64,000 nucleotides of DNA from Ostrinia nubilalis (lineage: Eukaryota > Arthropoda > Insecta > Lepidoptera > Crambidae), in the NCBI RefSeq assembly GCF_963855985.1, contig NW_026973573.1, forward strand, positions 62,001 through 126,000. The letters are read 5' to 3'. Below the pieces are notes generated by a model. The model ran no database searches and had not been told where the DNA came from. It saw nothing but the letters and a program-made list of their open reading frames with translations. The position numbers were made by a program, and so were the translations under genes. Numbering within the stretch: position 1 is the first letter of the stretch; each line of letters starts with the position of its first letter. This document shows positions 40,601-51,336 of this stretch, one piece after another.

Positions 40601-42872
40601 AATTATTTCCGAGATTTCACGTCTGTTTGACCCACTAGGTTGGATTGCACCATGCATAATTACCTCAAAGGTTTTCATTCAACGACTGTGGATCGCTGGG
40701 ATGGGTTGGGATGATGAACTACCGCCGGAGCTTCTGAAACAGTGGGAATCATATCGCAGTGAATTAAACAAATTGATTAATTTTCACTTACCGAGATGGG
40801 TTAACACCACGAATGACGCCAAAGTTGAACTACATGGATTCAGTGATGCTTCCAATATTGCTTACGCGGCCGTCATCTACATCCGTGTGATTGATCCAAT
40901 CGGTAATGTTCAAACCCACTTAATTACTGCCAAGTCCAAAGTAGCACCGATAAAACAAGTATCCATTCCGCGACTCGAGTTGTGTGGTGCTGTCCTTGTG
41001 AGTAACTTGCTGGTTGAGGTAGCCGAAGTGCTGGGAGTACCGAAGTCTCGCCTACATGCGTGGACTGACTCTACAGTGGTGTTGGCATGGCTAAACGATC
41101 ACCCAAGTCGATGGAAGACGTTTGTAGCCAACCGCACGTCGGAAATCCTCGGTCTTCTGGACAATTCACAGTGGTCTCATGTACAATCAAAGGACAACCC
41201 CGCCGATATTGCGTCGCGAGGCACTACTCCAACTGAGCTTTTACATAATCCTCTTTGGCTACAAGGACCAAGTTGGTTACGCGGCGAATCTTTGAATTAC
41301 GGCAGACCTAGCTCTATAAACCACAACGACGAAGAAAAAGTAGTCCGCGTTCATGCGACGGCGATAACTCCCGAAGATGAAGATAATTGGTTGTGGGACA
41401 GATTTTCTTCGTTACGAAAGCTGGTCAGAGTAGTCGCTCTTTGCAAAAGGTTCATAAAAAGATGTCGCGAGCCCAAACTTAAGTTGTTACCTTACATTTC
41501 TGTGTCCGAAATAAAGGAGTCTCTACAGCTATGCATTCTGAAATGTCAAAAAACCTGGTTCCAAGATGACCTTCGAACTCTCCATTCAAAGGAAGAGGTT
41601 AGCAAGAGTAGTCCTCTTTCTTCGCTGTCGCCGTTTCTTGACGACGACGGAATTTTAAGAGTTGGTGGGAGAATTCGTCATTCCGAATTACCACCTGAAA
41701 GCAAGCACCCTATTGTTGTCCCAAACAAATCAAGGCTAGCTAAATTGTTAGTGGCTGATGCTCACGAACGAACGTTTCACGGCGGGCAACAATTGATGCT
41801 CCGGTTCTTACAGTCTAAATATTGGATATTGAGGGTCAAAGGTATAATAAGATCACACATTCACAACTGTGTTCCTTGTATCCGTTACGCAGGAGCTTCT
41901 CGAAATGCGTTAATGGGAGAACTACCTTCTTGTCGAGTTACACCTAGTAAACCGTTTTTAAATTCAGGTGTCGACTTCGCAGGCCCCATAAACATTCGAT
42001 GTTCCAAGGGGCGAGGACAAAAATCATACAAGGGATACATCTGTTTATTCGTTTGTATGGCCACCCGCGCCGTACACATCGAAGCCGTCTCGGATTTGAC
42101 GTCAGCAGGCTTTCTCGCCGCCTTCAAAAGATTTGTCGCCAGACGTGGCCATTGTAGCCACCTCTGGAGCGACAATGGCACGAATTTTGTGGGTGCTTCT
42201 CGCGAACTGCGTTGTCTGTTCGGGGATGAGAGGAGTCAGGTCGCTTGTGAAATAGCCGATGCTCTAGCAAACAACAACACTGACTGGCATTTCATCCCTC
42301 CTCATTCTCCAAATTTTGGAGGGTTATGGGAGGCAGGGATCAAAAGCGTAAAACACCATTTTAAACGTGTGATAGGAGATAGCACTCTCACTTTTGAAGA
42401 GATATGCACAGTATTAAGCCAAATAGAAGCGTGTCTTAATTCGAGACCGCTGTCTAAGGCCAGTTCTGAACCAGATGTAGCTCCGCTTACACCTGGTCAT
42501 TTTCTGGTTGGGCAACCTCTTGTATTGCCCCCAGATTACAACTTTGAACAACATGTTCATCTCATCACTTTAAGGCGCTGGCAGTTGACGCAAAGGATGG
42601 TGCAATGCTTCTGGCGACGGTGGTCGGCTGAATACCTGACAAACTTTTTTCAACGACATAAGTGGTCAGTACGCACACCAGGATTTAAATTAGGAGATGT
42701 AGTCCTGATTAAAGAAGATAATTTACCTCCGGCTAGGTGGTTGTATGGAAAGATTTTCGAATTGCACCCGGGTAGAGACAACATTACACGCGTGGTCTCA
42801 CTTCGTTGTAAAAACTCCGTCATCAAGCGTCCAACTTCAAAGTTGTGTCTTTTACCTACAGCTGATTGTTAA
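37695..42872 (+). CDS. gag-pol: BEL/Pao gag-pol polyprotein
   Basis: This 1,725-residue single ORF copies and integrates the element. In order: a gag region (LPTFSGKYVEWMSFRDLFTS, DUF1759-like), CCHC knuckles (about residues 325-395), an aspartic protease with ALLDQGSQASFIS (about 455), Pao-type RT with VSFGTGCAPYLAVKTMQ and SDVYIDDVMTG (about 870), RNase H (HGFSDASNIAYAAV), an HHCC zinc finger (HGGQQLMLR...CVPC), an integrase core with DFAGPI, LWSDNGTNF and GLWEAGIKS (about 1425-1545), and the DUF5641-like tail (GDVVLIKEDNLPPARWLYGK). Length and order are those of intact BEL elements. No stop or frameshift is visible. Confidence 0.96.
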   Translation: MDKALRVLIDLKSQIEKGFTNYKKSPKDRITENYIRARLDILDKQYQDFIKKHEKLVAEFTTEDLSKSSYIQDDAFDNVFETFLAYKVELQNVLSKFESNNVSPDNKNNDGPKGESVLQLPKIQLPTFSGKYVEWMSFRDLFTSLVHNNASLDDVQKLHYLKTQLSGEADQLIRHVPITQNNYVKCWNMLTDRYNNKRYISFCILKRLFSQRNIVQESSSALKELLDVTTDCLHELTNLGIDVTSWDVIVIYVVSMKLDAESRKQWELQVSSTSNDLPTLTQFKDFLGTRFRALEFVEPKTKPKATPNVVSNPKALHTTTNISCPHCSEEHKLYNCKKFANEDVDKRRSITNSLGLCFNCLGYNHSSKVCRSFTKCRICKRKHHSLLHPKSQSDTTTTTLTADHSAADVVSNSEAVTNIAAHFSKGTTVHQQVLLATALIKAESKDGSSQVLRALLDQGSQASFISEAAVQLLRLKKTSTKSAISGLGGGQGDLTSKYTVMLNIQSRCDPTFSIQVRAHVLGTLTSVLPERTFALVDWPEIANIELADPNFNSPNKIDVLLGAETYCHILKEGLIKAPQGTPIAQDTYLGWILSGPIEDLRKECHHNVIVSMHTHVEENDLLKRIWELEPEPVSLKKRLTQEEQACEDYYDATTRRDESGRYVVNLPFRCADPPCKYGNSKNIAVKRLQGLERKFLKHPEIKKQYTEVINEYLTLGHMEKITDETQRNKPDAVYLPHHAVIREDKSTTKLRVVFDASCKGTNGFSLNDTLMVGPTLQADLRHIIMKWRVHPICLSADVIKMFRQVRVSEEHVDFQRIVWRERPEEEIEDYRILVVSFGTGCAPYLAVKTMQRIACDEGHKYPLAAERIKSDVYIDDVMTGCQSEAEAIEVYKQLNQLLAEGGFRLQKWTSNSDKLLEVFKEDAGRDVEIKQDQVTKVLGLTWNRTTDEFDYSVKLPPRAATSAPETKRKIISEISRLFDPLGWIAPCIITSKVFIQRLWIAGMGWDDELPPELLKQWESYRSELNKLINFHLPRWVNTTNDAKVELHGFSDASNIAYAAVIYIRVIDPIGNVQTHLITAKSKVAPIKQVSIPRLELCGAVLVSNLLVEVAEVLGVPKSRLHAWTDSTVVLAWLNDHPSRWKTFVANRTSEILGLLDNSQWSHVQSKDNPADIASRGTTPTELLHNPLWLQGPSWLRGESLNYGRPSSINHNDEEKVVRVHATAITPEDEDNWLWDRFSSLRKLVRVVALCKRFIKRCREPKLKLLPYISVSEIKESLQLCILKCQKTWFQDDLRTLHSKEEVSKSSPLSSLSPFLDDDGILRVGGRIRHSELPPESKHPIVVPNKSRLAKLLVADAHERTFHGGQQLMLRFLQSKYWILRVKGIIRSHIHNCVPCIRYAGASRNALMGELPSCRVTPSKPFLNSGVDFAGPINIRCSKGRGQKSYKGYICLFVCMATRAVHIEAVSDLTSAGFLAAFKRFVARRGHCSHLWSDNGTNFVGASRELRCLFGDERSQVACEIADALANNNTDWHFIPPHSPNFGGLWEAGIKSVKHHFKRVIGDSTLTFEEICTVLSQIEACLNSRPLSKASSEPDVAPLTPGHFLVGQPLVLPPDYNFEQHVHLITLRRWQLTQRMVQCFWRRWSAEYLTNFFQRHKWSVRTPGFKLGDVVLIKEDNLPPARWLYGKIFELHPGRDNITRVVSLRCKNSVIKRPTSKLCLLPTADC

Positions 42873-43039
42873 ATCTATTTAGAATTAGATATATACTTAG
42901 AATGTCGATTTTATTGTGTTACTTTGTCCATACTTATTCCGTAGCCAAAGAAAAGTGTATTGTTAAAATTTTTAAAATGTTGCTAATATTTTCAATTCAT
43001 TTTAGATGTTTACCATGAGTCTATTTAAAATGTTAAATT

Positions 43040-43105
43040 TTGTAATCGGTAACTTACTATTCTCATGGTGGGCGGATTGTAAAGACTAGTCTTTGGTGGG
43101 CGGAA
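43040..43105 (+). promoter_or_regulatory. BEL polypurine tract, duplicated
   Basis: GGTGGGCGGAATG borders the 3' LTR, the usual BEL polypurine tract position for second-strand priming. A second copy, GGTGGGCGGATTG, lies about 28 bp upstream, so the tract is duplicated. Confidence 0.7.
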
Positions 43106-43415
43106 TGTTAAGTCTATTAAATAACAAAGATAAATAAATAAAGTACATAATTAAATTCATAGATATAATATACAATAATAATAAACATAATGTTTGTAAT
43201 AGAAAATAATTTTACAAATTGTACATAAACCACATTAGTTAAGTTCAAAAGGTTGCCAATAGATGGCGCTGTGCTTCTTTAGATCGCGCAAGCGTTGTGT
43301 TTTTTCCGAACTACTTATACCTTTCTTACAAACATTAAATCGCCTCCGTTCTGAGATTGGAGTTTTATTTGAATTTCAACTCAAGGATTTTGGGATCCTG
43401 TACCGATATCGTACA
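43106..43415 (+). repeat. BEL element 3' LTR
   Basis: This is the 310-bp partner of 36847-37156, with the same sequence by eye. It is followed by the GGCCT target duplication and the return to the Gypsy B integrase frame. Confidence 0.95.
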
Positions 43416-43423
43416 GGCCTTTT

Positions 43424-46400
43424 GAAGTTCTACATATTACGCAATTGTCCACAAACCTCCTGACAATAGTGGTCATGTTAGCAAACCAGTAAGTTTCTCT
43501 CAACTTTTGTAAAGTTTTCTCCCATCCTGGATGTTGGAGTGTTGTGTGGAAAGAGTTTATTAAACTCCACTGGAATGATTTTGGTGCCACTATTGATTTG
43601 TACGTACCAAGTATTGAGTCGGTGATCGTTTTCTTGAGCACGCCCTCTTCCAACACGTAGCCTGCAGCGGGACTGTCGGTAGTTATGCTTTCAATTAGCG
43701 GACGCAGAGTATCATCGCGTCGTTGCTCAATTCGGAGCCACTCTGTGTCTCTGGTCATGGTGTTAACGGAAATTTCCGCTGTGGGGTTTCGGCTAAAAAA
43801 ATCTGCGTGCTGTAAACGCTCACCTTTTCGGTACTCTACCTCGAAATCGTAATTCTGTAGAAAGGCCCACCAGCGATGAATTCGTGGAAGTAAGTCCTTC
43901 TTGTGCTTGGATGCCTTTAAAGCATTACAGTCTGTTATTACCTTGAACTTTCGGCCGTATAAGTAGTGCCGAAAATGTTTGATGGCCCTCACCACCGCCA
44001 AGGTCTCCAACTCGTACGAATGGTAGCGGCTCTCGGCGTCGGTGGTGCGCTGGCTCATGTACGCGACTGGATGCTGGCGGTCTCCAACAGTCTGGACCAA
44101 CACCGCTCCGAAGCCGAGGCTGCTGGCGTCCGTGTAGAGCTCGATTGGTGCGCCTTCCTGGAATAGTGCAAGGGTAGGCGCAGTAGACAAGTGTTGTATA
44201 ATTTTGTTACGAGCCTCGTCATGTCGGTCATTCCATTCCCATTTGGCGTCTTTCTTAGTTAACTCGTAAAGGGGTAGCATTACGCGTGAAAAATTGGGAA
44301 TGAAACGCCGGAAGTAGCCGGCGAGGCCGTTAAATTGCCTAACTTGCTTAGCTGTTTGTGGAATAGGTGCCTTCGTTAAAGCCTCCACTTTTCGTGGGCT
44401 GGGGCTGACTTGCCCGTCGGTCACAATATTGCCCAAATACTCGATGGAGCGTTTAAAGAAAGCAGTCTTTTCCACATTAATCGAGAAGCCGGCTTCTTGC
44501 AAAGCAATTAGTATCCGCTCAATATGGGCTAGACCCTGATCAAATCCCTTACATTTTGAGAGTACATCGTCAACGTAAACTTGACAAACCTGATCAGGAG
44601 AATTTAAAAGTTCCGCTAAAGCCCTATTCATGCATCTTTGGTACACAGAGCATGCATTACTGAGACCAAACGGCATGGTCAAGTATTCGTACATGCCGTC
44701 CGGGGTCACGAAGGCGGTCTTTTCAATAGAGTTCTCAGAAATGGGAATTTGGTGAAAGCCAGCCGCCATGTCAAATGTAGAGAAGTAGAGACCCCCCGCT
44801 AATTGATCTATTTGATCCGAAATGATTGGTAATGGGTAGTAATCTCTCAGGGTATTTTTGTTCAACTCGCGGTAGTCCACGCACATGCGATCCTTTCCAT
44901 TTTTCTTCTTAACAAGAATGATTGGACTAGAGAATGGTGATTTGCTCTCTCGAATGATATTGTGCTCAAGTAATTCATTGACAATGTCACGCACCTTTTC
45001 CCGCTCGACGGGACTCAATCTATACGGTCTACGCTCGACGCACTTATTTGGATCTTTCAAACGAATTTCCAGTTCGCCAGTATTGACCCGTGTGCGAGGG
45101 TAGCCGCGGATAAACAGGTGTTCAAACTTGTTCAACAATATTTTCAATTCGCTAATTTGATCAACATCAATCAGGTCGCAATCTAAACTGTCAAACTTTT
45201 CGCTATGCGATCGCACGTGGTAAACCGACGGTTGATGAGCCAATGTTGCACCCCGAGAATTCACTACCACACTTAAATTCGTGTTCTCTACAAGATTCAT
45301 CCCTATCAAAACATCGGAGCCTACTTCATAGTCCGGGACTATGTGGAACTGAAGCTCCACTCGCATGTTGTCTATCATGCAGATAGTTGTCAATGTTGAT
45401 AATGATACGACTGTATATTGCCCTATGCCTTTCAAATAATTAACAGCATGAATTCGTTTCCCGGGTAACTTTGATGCTATCCACTCCCGCATAACGGAAC
45501 ATTCCGCCCCGCTATCGAAAATTGCGAAAATTTTTAAATCACCGATTATTAGGGGCATGGAATTTAATTTTGGTATGCCCACACAATTCACATTTGATGT
45601 TACTGCGCGTTCGCGTTTGTAACACGTTTCATATGTGTGACCAACTCTTGAACAGAACGTGCATGTCGGCCTCTTATCCTTTTGCGGCACGGTTTTATCA
45701 TCCAGATGACGCGGTTGAGGGTTTTCATTTTTATCACGGTAATAGCAATCACGCGTATCATGACCGGGTTTTTTACAAATTCGGCAAAATAACGATGGCT
45801 TATCTGCGAGTCGCTGCCGCTGGACAGGGCCCTGCTGTACATTTGATGTACTTGGGTAAGGGCGTTTTATGCGGCGTATGGATGAAGATACTGATATTAA
45901 CTCGGGCACTGAAGCGGCCCTGGCATTCAACAGCTCGATTCTAAGCCTTTCGTCCCCAATGCAACCGATTACGGCCTCAACTGCGTCATCATTGGATAAC
46001 TTATCCTTGGTAATACGTCGCCATAACACCCAAGCCTGTGATAGGAACTGCGCGATATCCTTTGAATTATCATAGGTATGCTCTCGAAAACGTATAACAT
46101 CTCGAGAGTACCTATTCTCAGGTTCGAATGTTGTAATTAAAACATCGCGCAATTCCTGCCAGGTGGTGGTAGAAACAAGCCAATTGTCGACCCACAACCT
46201 GGCACGACCTTTGAGTAAACTACCCGCCTTCATTCTTACATCATAGTCGCTCAGGTTATAGGTTTCCATGGCAGTGGTCACATGCTGACACCACTCACGT
46301 ACTCCAACATTGGCGTCCGGATCGTATGATGGCAAAAACACATCATTGATTTTTACTTTCACATCGGGTAACACACAAATACGATCGGACATGTGCTTCA

Positions 46401-46596
46401 TCATTTGCATCATTTGTGAGAAAAACTCTGCTGGTACTCCGCTAACAGAAGCGTTACTATTTTCATCATTTAAAACAGAAGGGCGAGCAGAAGTGGGTTG
46501 TGATCCCACTTCTGATAACGGAGGATTTGGGCCAGCAGGGTTTTTAAAAGGGGTGACGTCAGCTCCGCTGACGTCATCCCTTTCGTCATCACTCAT
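43424..46596 (-). CDS. gag-pol: Gypsy B gag-pol, upstream part
   Basis: The frame starts at ATG 46596, inside the 5' LTR, and reads across the LTR end and primer site. In order: gag capsid (PSYDPDANVGVREWCQHV), two CCHC knuckles (CRICKKPGHDTRDC, CTFCSRVGHTYETC), a protease with AIFDSGAECSVM, RT (DRMCVDYRELN, STFDMAAGFHQI, CQVYVDDVLS), RNase H (LYTDASSLGFGAVL) and the integrase HHCC finger (HPGWEKTLQ...CVIC). Gag and pol are in one frame. The frame then runs into the BEL LTR. The start codon choice is uncertain because an LTR-internal start is unusual; a later Met could serve. Confidence 0.9.
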
Positions 46597-47516
46597 CACA
46601 AATTAACGAAAACACAGGTTGGAGCACGTACACTGATTTTATTCCATAAAACAAAAATTACTTAAAGAAAATAATTAGTTTTAATTACAATAATTATAAA
46701 AATAATAAAATACTCACAGGATTCGTGATCACCGTCCTCCCTCGACCAAAGTCGATTCAATAATGCCGCGCGCCGCCACCAAAATCACTTAACCGAACAC
46801 AAAACTAGAATGGCGTCGCTTGGCGGAAGTACCGTAGTCAAAACACTACTTTTAAGAAAATATTAACAGATTGATTTTTTAGAACGACGAAATACATTTG
46901 TAAAATCATTAATAATTTTAACAAGTTACTTTTAATATTCAAATTATTTTTACGGTGAGTTTCAGTCGAAACATCCGCTGAATTATCTTAGAAATGGCAG
47001 CGGATGTTCCGGCTTGTAATCAAGTTCAAATAAGTTTTAATAATTCGTGTTTTACCGCAAAATATTTTAACAAACTGGTTTTGTGTCATTTATAAATCAA
47101 GGCAAGATTTTTAAAACTATCAGCGCTAAATTAATAAATCGTAAATTGGCAATACTGATTATTACATTCTCAAAATAATAGAAAGTAATTGGAAATGAAA
47201 TTAAGTCTTGCCTTGACAAGTAAATGACATGTAAATTCATGAACTATTTTTAGAAGCTTGTTTAGACCTTCAGGTAATTTTTACAAATAATTCCAGTCGA
47301 AACATCCGGCGGGAATATCCAAAAATGTCGGCGGATATTTCGACTGGTAAACAAGTCCATATTAGTTTAATAAATTAAAGAAACTTTACACAAAACAATC
47401 TTTCTTAATTTATAAATCAAGGCAAGGTTTTTAGAATCAATAACGAATAATTAGAACAATAAGAATCAGCTATACTTATTATTATGTGTTGAAGCATTTA
47501 TAGTGTTGCGTCGACA
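46516..47516 (-). repeat. Gypsy B 5' LTR
   Basis: This is the partner of 33999-35000. The primer-binding-like site lies just to the left (from about 46502, GATCCCACTTCTGAT). It contains the two TGACGTCA sites (46554-46561 and 46569-46576), the hairpin modules, and the gag start codon at 46596. Confidence 0.92.
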
Positions 47517-47595
47517 TATATTATAATATATTTTATATTAAAATATTTAATAGTTATTTATATTATATTTATTTGCATAATATTACTAAGCAATT

Positions 47596-48723
47596 ATGTC
47601 TACAAATAATGAATCCTTTAACTCGGTCAATTCTTCTCTTTCTTTTCACTCGTGCAATAACTCCTTCGACTCCGATCTTTCTGATATCGAAACACTCAAC
47701 GCTCAACTCGAGAAGTGCCTAGTGGTTAACAAATATAACTTTAACATTTGTCACATAAATGCACAAAGCATTCCTGGGCATTATAACGACTTACTTGATA
47801 GCTTTTCATCTAATCTCATTCACGCTGTTTTTGTTTCCGAATCCTGGCTTAAGCCGTCCATGCCATCTTCTACGTATAGTCTGCCTGGTTTCATTCTCTT
47901 ACGGAATGATCGTACTGGAAAGGGTGGCGGTGGTGTGGCTATTTATCTCAGATCAAATATTCCTTATAAATTAATATCTTCAGCTTCAGCTGAGAATTTG
48001 TTCGTGGAGGTCAGCTTGGGAGGAGCGGTAGCGGTCCTCGGAGTCGTTTATTGCCCTCCAGCTGTCGATTATTTCCCTCAACTGGAACTTGCTTTGGAAT
48101 TCATTGGCACTGAGTACTCTCACCATATTATTATGGGTGACTTTAATACCGACTTGTCTAGAGATTCCCCCAGAGCACAAAAATTCTTAACTCTGCTCAA
48201 GTCTACTGGTCTTCTCCATCTCCCTTTTAACCCCACTCATCATAACATTGACTCTTGTGATACATGGATTGATCATGTTATTATATCTTCCTCTCAGTCT
48301 GTTACTGGTTTCGGTCAGCTGCTGGCACCAGGTTTCTCAAGGCACGACTTGCTTTATGTGTCATACAGATTGCGGCCTCCAAAATGCAAGCCCCAGACGG
48401 TTCAAGTGCGTAGTTACGGGCGTATTAACAATGAAAACCTGCTGCGAGACGCTCTGGAAATTGACTGGGAGCCACTGACGTTGGCTACATCTATTAACCT
48501 GAAGGTCGAGCTGTTTACTGGGAATATCCTTAAGCTTTTCGACAAACATGCGCCCATTCACACAGTCCGCATTAAGCGGCCGCCAGCACCTTGGATAAGC
48601 CAATCCATACGTGGTGCTATGTCTAGGCGAGACAAGGCATTCCGAAGGTTTAAAAGGAACAAATTTAATGTGAGAACAACTGGGATCTGTATAAGACTGC
48701 GCGTAACCGGTGTAACCAGATGA
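47596..48723 (+). pseudogene. Non-LTR ORF2, endonuclease half
   Basis: The endonuclease motifs are NICHINAQSI (catalytic Asn), VFVSESWL (Glu), HHIIMGDFNTDL (Asp/Asn), WIDHVII and FSRHDLLYVS (terminal Asp-His region). The frame is lost around residue 360, where one base appears to be missing, and the RT continues in the next frame from 48720. The product would be truncated. Confidence 0.85.
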
Positions 48724-50438
48724 TACGAAATGCTAAACGACGACACATTCACCATCAAATTCAGAACTCCTCAGCCCCAAATGTTTGGAAGTTTCTGGGA
48801 ACACTGGGAATCGGTCGGTCAAAAGCTAACAACCTTCCCATCTCTTCGAACCTCAACGATATTAACCACCATTTTACAGATCTCCCTGCGCTCAATTCTC
48901 ATAAGAAGGCGAGCACGTTAGCGTACATAGACTCCCTTCCTTCTCATGATATCGAGCCCTTCTCTTTTGCCCCGGTTTCCGAGGATGATATCTTAAAAAT
49001 TATTTCCTCTATTACGTCCAAGGCGACTGGGGTGGATGGGATCAGTCGACAAATGATCTCTCCATTAGCAAAGGTACTTTCGCCAGTTATCATGCACATT
49101 GTTAATTTCTCCTTGGACTCGGGTCAATTTCCTGATTCATGGCGCAAGGCTATCGTCCGTCCTCTTCCCAAGGTTCCCACTCCGACTGCACCAAATCACT
49201 TCCGACCCATCTCTATATTACCTTATCTCTCCAAAATTACTGAATCGTGTGTCTTAAAACAGTTATCATCACATTTCTCTCAAAATAACCTCCTTAATGC
49301 ATTTCAGTCGGGCTTTCGTCCGTCTCATAGCACTACTACCGCTTTGCTTAAGGTTACAGAAGATATTAGAGAGGGTATGGAAAATTCTAAAGTTACTCTT
49401 CTAGTCTTAATTGATTTCTCCAATGCTTTTAACACCGTGGATCATGACCTTCTCTTAGCCGTACTTTCTCAACTAAAAGTTTCTACCCCAGCTTTAGAAT
49501 GGTTTCACTCATACCTCCATGGCCGCCAGCAGTGTGTAAAGACTGAGACTTCAACCTCTGATTGGAACAAAGTACTCTCTGGCGTACCACAGGGAGGTAT
49601 TCTTTCTCCTTTGCTTTTTTCTATTTTCATAAATCTCATCACAATAAACCTTCGCTGCTCGTATCATCTGTACGCTGACGATCTGCAGTTGTACGTGCAC
49701 TCTGATGTCAGTGGATTGGCAGATGCCGTTGACCTGATGAATGACAGTTTGAATTACATCTCTGAGTGGTCTCGCGATTTTGGCGTTTCTGTTAACCCAT
49801 CAAAGTGTCAGGCTATAATTGTGGGAAGTCCCCGACTTCTGTCGAGGATTCCTCATGCACATCTGAGACCTGTTGCATATGAAGGGACAGTGATTCCATA
49901 CTGCTCTGTAGTGAAAAATCTCGGCCTTATGATCGACTCGACACTTAGTTGGAGCGTCCACGTTGCTGAGGTCAGCCGTAAGGTAACAACGTGCCTGAGG
50001 AATCTCTATCGTCTAAAATTCTTTCTTCCTTTCAAGACCAAGCTCACTCTTATGCAGACTCTCATAATACCCATCATTGACTACGCTGATGCATGTTATT
50101 GTGATCTTTCCGAGGCCCTCACTGACAAACTTGATCGTCTTCTCAATGGTTGCATTAGATTCATTTTCGGCCTCCGGAAATTTGATCATATCTCGAGTTA
50201 TAGATCCCAACTCAATTGGCTTCCCATTCGTCAGCGTAGGAACTCTAGACTTCTTGGCATTCTTTTCGCCGTTCTCTCTAATCCCACCTCTCCTTCCTAC
50301 CTCAAAGAAAAAATTTCATACCTACACCAATCGCATGACCGAACTCTCCGTTCTTCCAATAACCTTCGGCTTGTTACACCTGTCCACCACTCTGCCTTCT
50401 TCTCGAAGTCCTTTACAGTGAAGGCTACTCGCCTTTAG
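48720..50438 (+). pseudogene. Non-LTR ORF2, reverse transcriptase half
   Basis: The RT motifs are NHFRPISILPYLSKI, FQSGFRPSHSTTTAL, LLVLIDFSNAFNTVDHDLLL, SGVPQGGILSPLLFSIF and the catalytic HLYADDLQLYV. The C-terminal segment resembles the Jockey/CR1 group. A TAG replaces what is usually a Trp codon near the end, cutting about 30 residues. RT core residues themselves are intact. Confidence 0.88.
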
Positions 50439-50635
50439 AACTCGTTGCCACAAGATATCAGAGAGTCGGAAACGAGGACATCGTTTAAAATGAGAGTACG
50501 TAAACACCTTTCCACATGATTGCGTAATATTGTTTGTTTATTTATCACATATATGGTATAATATGTTAATTATTTATTTATTTATTTAGGTACAGCAACA
50601 GAATACAAATTAGTTTTTACAAATATAATATAGTC

Positions 50636-50830
50636 AAAGTCAAAGTCAAAGTCAAAATTTCTTTATTTGTTTAGACTAATAAATAGTTCTTACAAATCGT
50701 CATATGCTCTTTAGGAGCCTCTACATGTCTCATAATCTTTTTACCCTACCAGCGCTTCGAGACCAACATTTGGCAAGTGCTGAGAAGAAGCGCCGCAACA
50801 AACTCAGTCACCACTGTCTGCCGGTTAATA
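50636..50830 (-). repeat. Antisense non-LTR 3' end with GTCAAA repeats
   Basis: (GTCAAA)n at about 50632-50655 followed by AATTTCTTTATTTGTTTAGA reads on the minus strand as the 3' end of a non-LTR element with a TTTGAC tail, a common lepidopteran pattern. The following sequence encodes, antisense, a short Arg-rich LINE C-terminal tail. It may be a truncated copy or the real 3' end of the element at 51337-55850; I cannot decide. Confidence 0.6.
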
Positions 50831-51336
50831 TAAATAAATAGAAATAGTAGTAGTAGGTACATTCGATTCAGGAGCAGTTCACTGAATTTACCATGCATTC
50901 TTGTATGGTGTATCATAAGAATGAGTATACAAGATTGCGTGGTATATTAAACAAGGTAGTGACGTGCTAATATCTAAACTTACATATTAAGGTACTAGTA
51001 GAAATGACTCGCATACATAAATTTGAATAACTTGGATTGACCAGTCCCCGAAAGCAGCGCCTGTTCACAGACATGACGAGTGAACCAGCCATCGCTTCAC
51101 TCGACCATATTAGAGGGAATGTAACGACCCGCCTCACTACGCCACCACCCCAGAGACATTTTAGTGAGAATGACAATGCCAAGTTATCTCTTTAAAAAAA
51201 AAAACTTATAATAAAGCTAAGTAACAGTCCAGATTGAGAAGCATGACACTATAACATTTGAGAAATTATTATTAGTTTATACAATATTACTTTTCATTTT
51301 AATTCTTTTTAGTGCGAGCATGAGAGGACCATAATC
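50831..51336 (-). other. Unassigned spacer or 3' UTR
   Basis: There is no credible ORF. An A-run lies at 51193-51206. Part is likely the 3' UTR of the minus-strand element that ends coding at 51337. Confidence 0.35.

Larger units (their letters stand above)
36847..43415 (+). mobile_element. BEL/Pao LTR retrotransposon, apparently intact
   Basis: Two 310-bp LTRs starting TGTTAAGTC and ending CGTACA look identical by eye. The 5-bp target duplication GGCCT is present on both sides (36842-36846 and 43416-43420). The single 1,725-codon ORF is open and all catalytic motifs are present. It is inserted in the integrase zinc region of Gypsy B and is the youngest layer of that stack; it may still be active. 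Confidence 0.96.
33999..47516 (-). mobile_element. Gypsy B LTR retrotransposon, split by a BEL element
   Basis: Two LTRs of about 1,000 bp flank a minus-strand gag-pol. TATA lies on both outer sides (33995-33998 and 47517-47520), giving a 4-bp target duplication. I count about seven differences between the LTRs, so it is fairly young. The coding region is open on both sides of the BEL insertion at 36847-43415, so Gypsy B was probably intact until then. Confidence 0.93.
47596..50520 (+). mobile_element. Non-LTR retrotransposon, Jockey/CR1 group, degenerate
   Basis: Endonuclease and RT halves lie in two frames separated by a one-base frameshift near 48672, and a TAG interrupts the end at 50436-50438. 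The 3' end is followed by ATTTATTTATTTATTT-like repeats (about 50570-50590). The upstream AT-rich stretch (47521-47595) may be flank or leader. No ORF1 is seen, so this copy is 5'-truncated or lost ORF1. Confidence 0.8.

Noticed and set aside
36847..43415. Env gene in the BEL or Gypsy elements
   Set aside because: There is no ORF with a signal peptide and transmembrane segment between pol and the 3' LTR in any of them.
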